This document shows, one piece after another, positions 1 to 7,217 of a stretch of DNA of 39,683 nt (position 1 is the stretch's first letter; each line of letters opens with the position of its first letter). The stretch spans positions 1-39,683 of the forward strand of contig JAQGIV010000170.1 in NCBI GenBank assembly GCA_028290945.1, in the 5' to 3' direction. The stretch comes from Phenylobacterium sp. Its GTDB lineage: Bacteria; Pseudomonadota; Alphaproteobacteria; Caulobacterales; Caulobacteraceae. Under the pieces are notes generated by a model. That model made no database searches. It saw nothing but the letters and a program-made list of their open reading frames with translations, and was not told the origin of the DNA. The translations under genes were made by a program, and so were the position numbers.

Positions 1-413
1 TGAACATGGACAGCCTGTTCAACATGACCCGGCAGGTGATCGAGGGCATGCGCGACCGCGGCTGGGGCCGGATCATCAACATCTCCTCGATCAACGGCCA
101 GAAGGGCCAGATGGGCCAGACCAACTATTCCGCCGCCAAGGCCGGGATGATCGGCTTCACCAAGGCCCTGGCCCTGGAGAACGCCAGGAAAGGGGTCACC
201 GTGAACTGCATCGCCCCTGGCTACATCGACACCGAGATGGTGCAGTCGGTGCCGGAGAAGGTGTTGGAAAGCATCATCGCGCAGATTCCCGTGGGCCGGC
301 TGGGCCACGGCGACGAGATCGCCGACATGGTGGCGTTCCTGGCCGGCGAACGGGCCGGCTACGTCACCGGCGCCACCCTGGCGCTGAACGGCGGCCAGTA
401 CATGGTCGGCTAG
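1..413 (+). CDS. phaB: Acetoacetyl-CoA reductase, 3' part (SDR family)
   Basis: This is the C-terminal part of a short-chain dehydrogenase; the 5' end lies outside the window and the reading frame enters at base 3. The visible 137 residues carry the catalytic region (NISSINGQKGQMGQTNYSAA, with the YxxxK motif in NYSAAKAG), the VNCIAPGYIDTEMV segment after it, and the terminal TGATLALNGGQYMVG. The wording NGQKGQMGQTNYSAAKAG is characteristic of PhaB, the NADPH-dependent acetoacetyl-CoA reductase that makes (R)-3-hydroxybutyryl-CoA for polyhydroxybutyrate synthesis. phaA commonly lies upstream of phaB, but that region is not visible here. A 3-oxoacyl-ACP reductase (FabG) is the main alternative; the MGQTNY context favours PhaB. 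Confidence 0.85.
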   Translation, partial: NMDSLFNMTRQVIEGMRDRGWGRIINISSINGQKGQMGQTNYSAAKAGMIGFTKALALENARKGVTVNCIAPGYIDTEMVQSVPEKVLESIIAQIPVGRLGHGDEIADMVAFLAGERAGYVTGATLALNGGQYMVG

Positions 414-428
414 CGGCCCTTCAGGCGA

Positions 429-514
429 AGTGGACACCGGTTCGCCGCCCGGAAGGGCCGCCAGCAAATATTCGACGCGCAGCCGGACGCAAGAGTGGAG
501 TCCACTTTTGCTGG
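429..514. repeat. Inverted-repeat-rich spacer
   Basis: The spacer between phaB and the next gene (414-582) has no convincing gene. It holds two nested inverted repeats: AGTGGA (429-434) with TCCACT (501-506), and CCAGCAAA (461-468) with TTTGCTGG (507-514). The phrases GTGGACACCGGTTCG and GTCCACTTTTGCTGG resemble intergenic repeats that recur in alphaproteobacterial genomes, but this is from memory. A transcription-terminating role after phaB is possible; no U-tract is seen. Confidence 0.35.
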
Positions 515-582
515 CTGACGCTCAGAACGACCTCGCCACAGTCCAAAAAGCGCCCCAGTCGAGCTGCATCAGCATAGACCTC

Positions 583-1350
583 ATGGACGGCGGGCCGACG
601 GCGATTTCCCGAACGATCTGCGCAGCGGCGGTCTGCGCCGGCCTTGGATTCGCTGGCCCGGCCTGCGCCGAGAGCCTGCACGACCTGCTGTTCGGCCACC
701 GGGCGCCGGGTCCGGGCCGCGAGGCGCCGGCGCCGCCGGTGGGCCGCTACGTCTCCGAGGACGGCGACGCCTTCACCCTCGACCTCACCCAGGACCAGCC
801 GCTGCTGAAGTTCGAGAACAGTCCGGAGGTCTGGGCGCTGCAGCCGCACGCCGCCCCGCGCGGCGACGTGATCTACAAGAATGACCTGGGCGAGCCGGTG
901 CTGCGCGCCACCCGGCTGGGCGGGGTCACCGTCTTCACCGACCATCGGCCGGACGGCGAGGCTGCGGCCCTGGCCGGCGGCGGCGCGCCGCTGAGGCTGG
1001 CCCCGCTCGGGCCCCAGGCGCTGCTGGAACGGCTCGGCCAGGCCAGCCTGCGCGCCAGCCGGGCGGCCAAGCACGTGATCGCCTTCGACGCCGAGGCCGA
1101 TCCGGCGTCCTCCGCGGTGATCGCCGACGCCGCCCTGGTGACCAGCGTGGCGGTGACCCGGCTCGCCGAGCGGCCGCAGGGCCGCAGCCGGCTGTTGACC
1201 CTCAAACGGGTGTTCCTGGAGCAGGGCAAGCGGGTCGCCGCCGTCGTGCAGCGCGGCACGCTGAGGATCACCGTCGTGCCGGCGCTGGGCCTCGCCGGCC
1301 GCCCGTCGTCGGAGCGGATCGCGGCGGCGGCGTCAGCTCCGGACAGGTGA
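583..1350 (+). CDS. Exported DUF4908-like protein of unknown function
   Basis: A 255-residue protein. The start at 583 is preferred over an upstream in-frame ATG at 430 because it places a typical signal peptide at the N-terminus (basic start, hydrophobic AAAVCAGLGFAG, cleavage near AxA-like PACAES). The mature part begins with LHDLLFGHRAPGPG and contains PPVGRYVSEDGD, LKFENSPEVWAL and GDVIYKNDLGEPVLRATRLGG, a set of motifs that I associate with the DUF4908 family of Caulobacterales. No catalytic motif is recognisable; the domain looks beta-rich. It stands alone between phaB and a hairpin element that separates it from the convergent gloB. The family assignment is from memory and not proven here. 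Confidence 0.7.
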   Translation: MDGGPTAISRTICAAAVCAGLGFAGPACAESLHDLLFGHRAPGPGREAPAPPVGRYVSEDGDAFTLDLTQDQPLLKFENSPEVWALQPHAAPRGDVIYKNDLGEPVLRATRLGGVTVFTDHRPDGEAAALAGGGAPLRLAPLGPQALLERLGQASLRASRAAKHVIAFDAEADPASSAVIADAALVTSVAVTRLAERPQGRSRLLTLKRVFLEQGKRVAAVVQRGTLRITVVPALGLAGRPSSERIAAAASAPDR

Positions 1351-1356
1351 GAACCG

Positions 1357-1529
1357 CCTCTCCCCCCGCGCAGCGAGAGGGGAGAGGTCAGGAGAGGGGG
1401 CGGCGCCGAGGGTCAGGTACGCAGGCGGCGCAGCGAGCGGATCATGGCTGAACTTCCGGAGCGGCGACGCGGCCCAGCCACCCCTCTCCTTTGATTCCTC
1501 TCCCCTCTCGGCTTTGCCGGGGGGAGAGG
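1357..1529. repeat. Paired hairpin element (REP-like), probable bidirectional terminator
   Basis: Two hairpins share the same perfect 9-bp stem: CCTCTCCCC/GGGGAGAGG at 1357-1365/1379-1387 and again at 1497-1505/1521-1529. A further pair, GGAGAGGGG (1391-1399) with CCCCTCTCC (1481-1489), folds the two units back on each other. The element fills the gap between two convergent genes: the first hairpin starts 7 nt after the stop at 1350 and the second ends 4 nt from the gloB stop at 1533. A termination or mRNA-protecting role fits, although neither stem is followed by a long U-tract. It resembles dispersed palindromic elements of alphaproteobacteria. Confidence 0.7.
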
Positions 1530-1532
1530 GGT

Positions 1533-2294
1533 TCAGCCCTTGAAGACGTCCTTGGCGGCGCGCACCGCGCCGAAGGCCTGGTAGTCCGGCTTGCCGGCCG
1601 CGCCGACCCGGGCGGCGAGCCTTGGCGCGCGCAGGAACGGATTGGTGGCCTTCTCCAGGCCGATGGTGGTGGGCACGGTGGGTTCGCCCCGCTCGCGGGC
1701 GGCGAAGATCTGTTCCGCGCGGCGCTTGAGGGCCGGATCGTCGTCCACCGACAGCGCGAAGCGGGCGTTGGCGGCGGTGTATTCGTGGGCGCAGTAGACG
1801 GTGGTGTCGTCGGGCAGGGCGGCCAGCTTCTGCAGGCTCTCCCACATCTGCGCGGCGTCGCCCTCGAACAGCCGCCCGCAGCCCAGGGCGAACAGGGTGT
1901 CGCCGACGAAGGCGATATGGTCGGCCCGGTCCACGTAGGTGATGTGCTGCAGGGTGTGGCCGCCGGTCTCGATCACCTCGAAGCGGGTGGCGCCCAGCTC
2001 GACGACGTCGCCGCCGGCCACCTGGCGGTCCAGCGGCGTCAGGCGGGTGACCTCGCCGGGGCCGACGACCGTGGCGCCGGTGGCGGCCTTCACCTCGGCG
2101 TTGCCGCCGGCGTGATCGGGGTGCCAGTGGGTGTTGAGGATCAGGGCGAGCTTCCAGCCGAGCTTGTCGAGTTCCCGCAGGATCGCGCCGGCCTCGGGCG
2201 TGTCGATGCAGGCGGCCAGGCCGGTCGCCTCGTCCAGCGCCAGGAAGCCGTAGTTGTCGGAGAGGCAGGGGAACTGGTGGACCTTGAGCGCCAT
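1533..2294 (-). CDS. gloB: Hydroxyacylglutathione hydrolase (glyoxalase II)
   Basis: Hydrolyses S-D-lactoylglutathione to D-lactate and glutathione, the second step of methylglyoxal detoxification in the cytosol. The 253-residue protein has the metallo-beta-lactamase fold signature THWHPDH at residues 55-61, followed by the other metal ligands in GGHT (His113), GDTLF (Asp132) and CAHEYT (His170). The C-terminal glyoxalase II region ends in a GAVRAAKDVFKG-type tail, and the length is normal for the family. The start at 2294 (MALKVHQFPCLSDNYG) is chosen over an upstream ATG at 2321 because it matches the usual N-terminus. It is divergent from a methyltransferase gene that starts 77 nt away. Confidence 0.93.
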   Translation of the reverse strand: MALKVHQFPCLSDNYGFLALDEATGLAACIDTPEAGAILRELDKLGWKLALILNTHWHPDHAGGNAEVKAATGATVVGPGEVTRLTPLDRQVAGGDVVELGATRFEVIETGGHTLQHITYVDRADHIAFVGDTLFALGCGRLFEGDAAQMWESLQKLAALPDDTTVYCAHEYTAANARFALSVDDDPALKRRAEQIFAARERGEPTVPTTIGLEKATNPFLRAPRLAARVGAAGKPDYQAFGAVRAAKDVFKG

Positions 2295-2334
2295 GGCGGC
2301 CTCCGACGGGACAACGATCACGATGCGATTTAGG

Positions 2335-2363
2335 TTGGCGATAGACCTTCGTCGAGCTTAGCC
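2335..2363 (+). promoter_or_regulatory. Possible promoter of the methyltransferase gene
   Basis: TTGGCGA (2335-2341), 14 bases, then GCTTAGCC (2356-2363) partly fits the Caulobacter housekeeping pattern TTGMCGS-N10-14-GCTANAWC (recalled from the literature). It sits just before the ATG at 2372, so the transcript would be almost leaderless. Two mismatches in the -10 half make this tentative. Confidence 0.3.
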
Positions 2364-2371
2364 CAAGGCCC

Positions 2372-3151
2372 ATGCGCCGCGACGTCCTGGAACTCCGCCA
2401 ATTCTACGCCTCCGACCTGGGGTCCGCGGCCCGGCTGATGGTCGGCCGCAAGGTCGTGGAGGCCTGGGGCGACGCCCACGGCCTGGACGTGCTGGCGCTG
2501 GGCTATGCGACGCCGTTCGTGGCCAGCCTGGCGCCGGCCGCACGGCGGGTGGTGGCCGGCATGCCGGCCCAGCAGGGGGTGGAGATCTGGCCGGCCGGGG
2601 CCGCCAACCGGGCGAGCCTGGTGGGCGAGGACGCCCTGCCGTTCGCCAACGCCCTGTTCGACCGCATCCTGCTGGTCCACGCTATCGAGGAGAGCCCCGA
2701 CCCCATAGCCCTGCTGCGCGAGGTCTGGCGGGTGCTGGCGCCGTCTGGCCGGGTGATCGTGGCGGTGGCGGCGCGCAACGGCCTGTGGGCCAATTCCGAG
2801 GCGACCCCGTTCGGCCACGGCCGGCCCTACACCCGCGGCCAGCTGGCCGAGCTGCTGCGCGAGGCCGAGCTGGAGCCCGCCGGCTGGACGCGGGCGCTCT
2901 ATGTGCCGCCGGTGGGCTGGCTGGCCGGCTGGGCCGAGGGCTTCGAGCAGGCGGGGTCGAGGCTGTGGCCGGGCTTTGCCGGGCTGGTGCTGATGGAGGC
3001 GGTGAAGGAGACCTTCGCGGTGAAGCCGAGGGGCGCGCGGGTCCGCGCCCGGGCGGCCCGCCCGATGCTCGCCCCCGTGCCCGGCGCCCAGCCGATTTCC
3101 CACACCCCGATCCGCCGCCAGGCCCTTGGACCCGGCCGCCGGAAGCCTTAG
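2372..3151 (+). CDS. Class I SAM-dependent methyltransferase-like protein
   Basis: A 259-residue soluble protein. The central part matches the Methyltransf_11 layout: the motif around residues 86-100 (EDALPFANALFDRILLVHA) and the post-motif LREVWRVLAPSGRVIVAV are typical. The N-terminal SAM loop is degenerate (VLALGYATPF instead of a glycine-rich DxGxGxG), so methyl transfer is not certain. The C-terminal 50 residues are basic and rich in Arg, Ala and Pro. The substrate is unknown. It is divergent from gloB, and this pairing is, from memory, common in related genomes. No other gene is clearly in its operon; the PII gene begins 41 nt after its stop. Confidence 0.75.
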   Translation: MRRDVLELRQFYASDLGSAARLMVGRKVVEAWGDAHGLDVLALGYATPFVASLAPAARRVVAGMPAQQGVEIWPAGAANRASLVGEDALPFANALFDRILLVHAIEESPDPIALLREVWRVLAPSGRVIVAVAARNGLWANSEATPFGHGRPYTRGQLAELLREAELEPAGWTRALYVPPVGWLAGWAEGFEQAGSRLWPGFAGLVLMEAVKETFAVKPRGARVRARAARPMLAPVPGAQPISHTPIRRQALGPGRRKP

Positions 3152-3192
3152 CTTCATCGTCACAGTCGTCAGCGTTCACCGGGAGAAGCCGC

Positions 3193-3537
3193 ATGAAGAT
3201 GATCGTCGCGATCATCAAGCCCAGCCGCCTCGACGAGGTGCTCGACGCGGTGACCGCGGCAGGGGCCTCGGGCCTGACGGTCACCGAGGTGCGCGGCTAC
3301 GGCCGCCAGCGCGGCAAGACCGAGGTCTATCGCGGGGCCGAGTACGAGGTGAAGCTGCTGCCCAAGGTGAAGCTGGAGATCGCCGTGCCCACCGACATGG
3401 CGGACAAGGTCATCGAGGCGCTGTCGGGCGCCGCCAACACCGGCAAGATCGGCGACGGCAAGGTGTTCGTCATGGACCTCGAACAGGCGCTGCGCATCCG
3501 CACCGGCGAGCGCGACGCCGCCGCCATCGCGGGCTAG
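3193..3537 (+). CDS. glnB: Nitrogen regulatory protein P-II
   Basis: A 114-residue PII signal protein. PII trimers sense ATP/ADP and 2-oxoglutarate and control glutamine synthetase adenylylation, NtrB or the ammonium channel. All family hallmarks are visible: KMIVAIIKPSRLDEV at the N-terminus, the T-loop with the uridylylation site Tyr51 in YRGAEYEVKLLPK, the ATP-binding TGKIGDGKVFV, and the C-terminal IRTGERDAAAI. GGGAGAA lies 7 nt before the ATG. Neither glnA nor amtB is next to it, so GlnB and GlnK cannot be separated by context; the symbol is given for the family. The next gene starts 35 nt downstream. Confidence 0.9.
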   Translation: MKMIVAIIKPSRLDEVLDAVTAAGASGLTVTEVRGYGRQRGKTEVYRGAEYEVKLLPKVKLEIAVPTDMADKVIEALSGAANTGKIGDGKVFVMDLEQALRIRTGERDAAAIAG

Positions 3538-3572
3538 GCTGTGTCGCGTCACAAGGCTGAAGGAGCTCTCCC

Positions 3573-3812
3573 ATGACCGAAGTCGTCTATCACGTGGTCG
3601 AGCACGACGGCGGCTGGGCCTACAAGGCCGAGGGCTCGTTCTCCGAGACCTTCGCGACCCGCGAGGCCGCCCATGCCGCCGCCGCCCGCGCCGCCGCCGA
3701 ACAGCGCCGACCGGGCGACACCGCCGGCATCAGCTATGAGGACAAGTCCGGCCGCTGGCACGACGAGGTGGCCTCCGGCGAGGACCGCCCGGAGACCAGC
3801 GTCGAGGACTGA
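3573..3812 (+). CDS. DUF2188 family small protein
   Basis: A 79-residue acidic protein matching the DUF2188 pattern: VVYHVVEHDGGWAYKAEG near the N-terminus, a middle section in which FATREAAHAAAARAA forms an alanine-rich helix, and a basic-aromatic strand SYEDKSGRWHDEV. Members of this family are small soluble proteins of unknown function. A clear AAGGAG ribosome-binding site precedes the ATG. It follows the PII gene by 35 nt and may be co-transcribed, but nothing links the two functions. Confidence 0.8.
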   Translation: MTEVVYHVVEHDGGWAYKAEGSFSETFATREAAHAAAARAAAEQRRPGDTAGISYEDKSGRWHDEVASGEDRPETSVED

Positions 3813-3824
3813 GCGGCCGCGATA

Positions 3825-4093
3825 CCGCTCATCCCCGAAGGCGGGGACCCAAGCCGAACAGCGCCGCGGCCCCTCCTCCTGATCGTCATCCCCGGCCTTG
3901 TGCCGGGGACCCAGAGACGCAGGCATTGCGGATTGGCCTCAGCGCTCGGTGCTTCTGGGTGGCCCCCGGGTCGCGCCGCTGCGCGGCCCGCCCGGGGCAG
4001 GCTTCCAAGCCCGGCCATGACGGCGAGATGTATGTTCGTGGGGTTGGTCGTTCCAAAATCCGCTTGGGTCCCCGCCTTCGCGGGGATGAGCGG
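3825..4093. repeat. Composite palindromic intergenic element
   Basis: The 324-base gene-free stretch 3813-4136 is filled by a large inverted repeat. The left arm 3825-3854 (CCGCTCATCCCC, GGCGGGGACCCAAGC) is the reverse complement of the right arm 4062-4093 except for a 2-base indel; each arm can also fold alone (CCCCG/CGGGG). Inside lie a third hairpin CCCCGGC/GCCGGGG at 3890-3896/3902-3908 and a partner phrase AAGCCCGGCCATGACGGCG near 4007-4025. These phrases belong to palindromic repeats widely scattered in alphaproteobacterial genomes (from memory). It separates the DUF2188 gene from a convergent gene, so it may also stop transcription. No protein gene is supported here. Confidence 0.75.
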
Positions 4094-4136
4094 GCTGTAG
4101 GTTCGGGCAAGCTGGCCCTTAAGTTGAGTCTGGATC

Positions 4137-4607
4137 CTAGGCGGCCAGCGCGAAGCCCGGCCAACCCTCGTCGTCGGAATTTGCCGGCGGCGGCGCGGCC
4201 GGGCGGCTGCGTGCGGCGCGGGCGAGTGGGGCGGCTCGACGCGTCACCCGCAGCCGGGCGACGACTGACCGGACGACCGCCTTGACCGCCCGCAGGCGCA
4301 CCGAGGCTGCGAACAGCCCGCCGATCGCCAGCATGTCGAGATAGGTCGCCACGTCGAAGGCGGCGAGCGCGCCCAGCGCCTCCGGCAGCCCCTGGGCGAC
4401 CAGGAAGGCGCCGTCGAGCTTCGCGACGGCGATCAGGGCGACGCTGGCGGCGGTGAGCAGCAGGACCAGCAGCACCACGCCGGGCCGCACGCGAGAAAGC
4501 CGCTGCGCCGGCCAGTCGACCAGGGCGCGCTTCAGCGGTCGTCCGATCGGTGTCCCGGGCGCCAGCCCAACGACCAGCCACACCGCAAGTCCCAGGATCG
4601 TCAGCAT
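4137..4607 (-). CDS. Small membrane protein of unknown function
   Basis: A 156-residue protein with at least two and probably three hydrophobic segments: MLTILGLAVWLVVGLAPG at the N-terminus, VVLLVLLLTAASVALIAVA near residues 42-60, and a weaker one in MLAIGGLFAASV. The C-terminal third is basic and then Pro/Ala-rich, likely cytoplasmic. The ATG at 4607 is preferred to a GTG at 4625 because GGAGG lies 5 nt upstream of it. I do not recognise a family. The stop lies between the repeat element and the gene, and the upstream neighbour on the same strand ends 59 nt away. Confidence 0.6.
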   Translation of the reverse strand: MLTILGLAVWLVVGLAPGTPIGRPLKRALVDWPAQRLSRVRPGVVLLVLLLTAASVALIAVAKLDGAFLVAQGLPEALGALAAFDVATYLDMLAIGGLFAASVRLRAVKAVVRSVVARLRVTRRAAPLARAARSRPAAPPPANSDDEGWPGFALAA

Positions 4608-4666
4608 GCCGCCCTCCAGCTCCACCGTGGAGATGGCGATGTGCGCGCGACGTGCAAGGCGCCGGC

Positions 4667-5185
4667 TCAGTCTTCAGCGATGAACAGGCTGTCGATGGCG
4701 GAGGCCGGCGTCTTGCGCTTCGGCCGTTCCCACATGACGCCGGGATAGTCCTTCAGCGGGACCAGCGGTTCGCCGGCCCAGGTCCAGTCGGCCTTCTCCG
4801 CCAGGTTCATGTGGTAGCGCGGCTCGCGGCCGGTGCGGCTCTGGAACAGGGCGCGCGGGATGTTGACGATCGCCGGTGAACGGGCACGCTCGTAGAGCAT
4901 GGGCGTGCCGCAGCGGGCGCAGAAGCTGCGGGTGGTGCGGCGGTCGGGGTCCTCGAAGCGGGTCAGGCACTCCGCGCCGGCCAGGATGCGGAAGCGGCTC
5001 TTCCAACTGCCCACATAGGTGGCGTAGGCGCAGCCCTGGGCCCGGCGGCTGGCCTCGGCGTGGTCGTGCCAGGCCCAGACGCCTGGCACGTCGATCTCGA
5101 GCGTGACCGCGCCGCAGACGCAGGCCGCCTTGGCCTGCACGGCGGATCGCTTCTCGCCCGGAAGCGGCTTGGCGCGCTGCGGCAT
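4667..5185 (-). CDS. GFA/CENP-V fold protein lacking the second Cys motif
   Basis: A 172-residue protein of the glutathione-dependent formaldehyde-activating enzyme (GFA) superfamily, which normally binds two zinc ions through CxC, CHCxxC and CxxC motifs. Here the first (ACVCGAVTLEI) and last (FCARCGTPMLYER) motifs are intact, and the segment YATYVG after the second motif is typical. The second motif itself reads DHAEASRR where CHCxxCRR is expected, so its three Cys are Asp, Ala and Ser. It may keep only one zinc site, and catalysis should not be assumed. GGAGGG precedes the ATG with 6 nt spacing. The start at 5185 excludes a much longer but unsupported upstream extension. Confidence 0.78.
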   Translation of the reverse strand: MPQRAKPLPGEKRSAVQAKAACVCGAVTLEIDVPGVWAWHDHAEASRRAQGCAYATYVGSWKSRFRILAGAECLTRFEDPDRRTTRSFCARCGTPMLYERARSPAIVNIPRALFQSRTGREPRYHMNLAEKADWTWAGEPLVPLKDYPGVMWERPKRKTPASAIDSLFIAED

Positions 5186-5244
5186 TGGGGTCCCTCCGAC
5201 GTGTCGCCTAGCCTCGCCCAAGGTCAGCGTGGTGTCAGCAGGCT

Positions 5245-5808
5245 CTAGCCCGGGCGCACCAGCAGAGCGAACAGGTCGTCCAGCAGGTCGCCCGGATCGG
5301 CATGGCCCTTGCCGTCGCGGGCCAGGTGGCCGCCGAGCGCCAGGTCGGCCGCGCCGTGGGCCAGGGCCAGGATCAGGGCGGTGATCCGTTCGGGGTCGCC
5401 TGGCGGCAGCTGGCCGGAGGCTTGCGCCTCCGTGACCGCCGCCACGAAACGGCCGCGGGCGGCGGTGGCGGTCTGCGCCAGCTCCTCGCTGCTCGAGGTC
5501 CAGGAGCCGAAGGTCAGGCGGAAGCGCTCGGGATGGCGGATCGCCCATTCCACATAGCCCTGCGCCAGGCGGCGCAGGCGGGCCACCGGATCGCCGCCGA
5601 TCTCCAGCGGGGCGTCCGCCGGCCGGGCCAGCTCGCGGCTGGCGACGGCGGCCAGCAGCTCCTCCTTGTGGCGGAAGTGCTTGTAGGGGGCGTTGTGCGA
5701 AACCCCGACCGCCTTGGCCACGGCGCGCAGGGTCACGGCGGCGGGGCCGCCGGCGTCCAGCAGGCGGGCGGCGGCGGAGACCAGGTCGGCGCGGGTGTTC
5801 GGCGGCAT
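5245..5808 (-). CDS. TetR/AcrR family transcriptional repressor
   Basis: A 187-residue one-component regulator. The N-terminal helix-turn-helix reads TLRAVAKAVGVSHNAPYKHF, the canonical TetR_N signature; the following helices form the ligand-binding domain with the pattern of the WHG-type C-terminal domain (YVEWAIRHPERFRLTFG). The ATG at 5808 is chosen because an upstream ATG at 5886 would read through the operator region. The gene is divergent from the SDR operon, and two perfect palindromes lie between the starts. It most likely represses both itself and the SDR-SRPBCC operon; the ligand is unknown. Confidence 0.9.
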   Translation of the reverse strand: MPPNTRADLVSAAARLLDAGGPAAVTLRAVAKAVGVSHNAPYKHFRHKEELLAAVASRELARPADAPLEIGGDPVARLRRLAQGYVEWAIRHPERFRLTFGSWTSSSEELAQTATAARGRFVAAVTEAQASGQLPPGDPERITALILALAHGAADLALGGHLARDGKGHADPGDLLDDLFALLVRPG

Positions 5809-5828
5809 GCGGCCACAAGAGCGCGGGT

Positions 5829-5872
5829 GGTTGACAACGTCAACCTCGCCGTTGCAAGTTGACAGTGTCAAC
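5829..5872. promoter_or_regulatory. Two palindromic operators for the TetR regulator
   Basis: Two perfect inverted repeats with the same half-site lie between the divergent starts at 5808 and 5885: GGTTGAC-AAC-GTCAACC (5829-5845) and GTTGACA-G-TGTCAAC (5858-5872). Their centres are 28 bp apart. Each contains TTGACA or TTGACA-like -35 sequence, so a bound repressor would cover promoter elements in both directions. Assignment to the adjacent TetR protein is inference from position. Confidence 0.7.
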
Positions 5873-5884
5873 CGGGAGACCTGC

Positions 5885-6676
5885 ATGGCCTACGACAGCC
5901 CACCGCCCCTCACGCTGCGCGCCGCGCGGCTGGCCGGCAAGGTCATCCTGGTCACCGGCGCCTCGTCCGGCATCGGGGCTGCGGCCGTACGCCGGTTCGC
6001 CGAGGAGGGCGCCGTGGTGGTCGGCGCCGCGCGGCGGGTCGAGCGGGTCGAGGGGCTGGCGAAAGAGCTGGCGGCCGAGGGGTTCTCCGCCTCGGCGGTG
6101 GCCTGCGACGTGCGTGACGAGGCCTCGGTCCAGGCCGCGGTGGCGGAGGTCACAGCGCGCCACGGCCGGCTGGACGGGGCGTTCAACAACGCCGGGGTCG
6201 GGGGCGCGCACGTGCCGTTCGCCGAGCTGACGGCGGAGGCCTTCGACCGCTGCCTCGCCACCAACCTGCGCGGCGTCTTCCTCTGCATGAAGCACGAGAT
6301 CCCGGCCATGCTGGCGGCGGGCGGTGGCTCGATCGTCAACACCTCCTCGATCGGCGGCCTGGTGGGCGGCGCGCACAACGGCGACTACGCGGCCAGCAAG
6401 TGGGGGCTCGCCGGCCTGACCAAGTGCGTGGCGCTGGAATATGCGCGCCAGGGGATCCGGGTGAACGCCATCGCGCCGGGGCCGACGGACTCAGAGATGT
6501 TCGGCCGCTGGCTGCCCACCGAGGCCCTGCGCGAGCGGATCGCCGAGGCCATGCCGATGAACTACATCGCCCATCCCGACGACATGGCCCGGGCCGCCCT
6601 GTTCCTGCTGTCGGACGAGGCGCGCTGGACCACCGGCGCGATCCTGCCCTGCGAAGGCGGCGCCCATGCCGACTGA
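5885..6676 (+). CDS. SDR family NAD(P)-dependent oxidoreductase
   Basis: A 263-residue classical short-chain dehydrogenase. The Rossmann cofactor loop TGASSGIG is at residues 24-31, NNAG at 101-104, the catalytic Ser in NTSS (152-155) and the YAASK pair (Tyr168, Lys172); NAIAPGPTDSEMF and TGAILPCEGG complete the fold. The substrate cannot be read from sequence. GGGAGA lies before the ATG at 5885, just downstream of the second operator. The last 11 nt overlap the next gene, so the two are likely translated together and controlled by the divergent TetR protein. Confidence 0.9.
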   Translation: MAYDSPPPLTLRAARLAGKVILVTGASSGIGAAAVRRFAEEGAVVVGAARRVERVEGLAKELAAEGFSASAVACDVRDEASVQAAVAEVTARHGRLDGAFNNAGVGGAHVPFAELTAEAFDRCLATNLRGVFLCMKHEIPAMLAAGGGSIVNTSSIGGLVGGAHNGDYAASKWGLAGLTKCVALEYARQGIRVNAIAPGPTDSEMFGRWLPTEALRERIAEAMPMNYIAHPDDMARAALFLLSDEARWTTGAILPCEGGAHAD

Positions 6677-7217
6677 GCTGGCGCCCCCGCCCGCCGTCGA
6701 TCCCACGGCGCCGATGATCGCCCGCACCGAGCGGATCGTCATCGAGCGCCCGCTGGGCGCCTTCGCCGACTGGATGCGGACGGTGAAGCTGGAGGACCAA
6801 CTGGCGCCCACCAAGGGCCTGCCGGGCGTGGTCGGCACGACCCAGCTCACGCCGGGGCCGTGGGATGAGCCCGGCGCGCGGCGCATCGTCCACCTGAGCG
6901 ACGGAGGCAGCGCCACCGAGCAGATCCTGGAATACGTCCACGCCGAGCGGTTCCGCTACCTGGTCTGGGACTACACCACCGCCGCGGCCCGGCCGATCGC
7001 CTATGCGGTCGGCGAGTTCCGCTACGTGGCGCTGGACGCCGGCCGCACCGAGCTCACCTGGACCTACGCCTTCCGGCTGCGGAACGACCGCTTCCCGGGG
7101 ATCCTTGGCGGCTTCGGTCGCTGGCTGATGAAGGTGGCGTTCCTGGACCGCGCCTATGCCGTGCTGATGCGCACCACGCTGGCGGCCATCAAGGCGGGCG
7201 GCGAGGCGGCCGCCTAG
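6666..7217 (+). CDS. SRPBCC (START/polyketide cyclase-like) protein
   Basis: A 183-residue protein whose layout fits the SRPBCC hydrophobic-pocket fold: an early strand RIVIERPLGAFADWMRTVK, a middle strand block EQILEYVHAERFRYLVWDYTT, the strand ELTWTYAFRLR and a long C-terminal amphipathic helix FGRWLMKVAFLDRAYAVLMR. Members bind or transform hydrophobic ligands. It overlaps the SDR gene by 11 nt, so both may act on one hydrophobic substrate under TetR control. The stop overlaps by 4 nt with the convergent metW stop. Confidence 0.75.
   Translation: MPTELAPPPAVDPTAPMIARTERIVIERPLGAFADWMRTVKLEDQLAPTKGLPGVVGTTQLTPGPWDEPGARRIVHLSDGGSATEQILEYVHAERFRYLVWDYTTAAARPIAYAVGEFRYVALDAGRTELTWTYAFRLRNDRFPGILGGFGRWLMKVAFLDRAYAVLMRTTLAAIKAGGEAAA

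Noticed and set aside
421..1074. Minus-strand frame opposite the DUF4908-like gene
   Set aside because: Composition is typical of an antisense shadow, and the sense frame has a signal peptide and recognisable motifs.
3126..3154. Promoter for the PII gene (TTGGAC, about 17 bases, TAGCTT)
   Set aside because: The match to either the Caulobacter or the general sigma-70 pattern is weak, and the element lies inside the end of the upstream gene.
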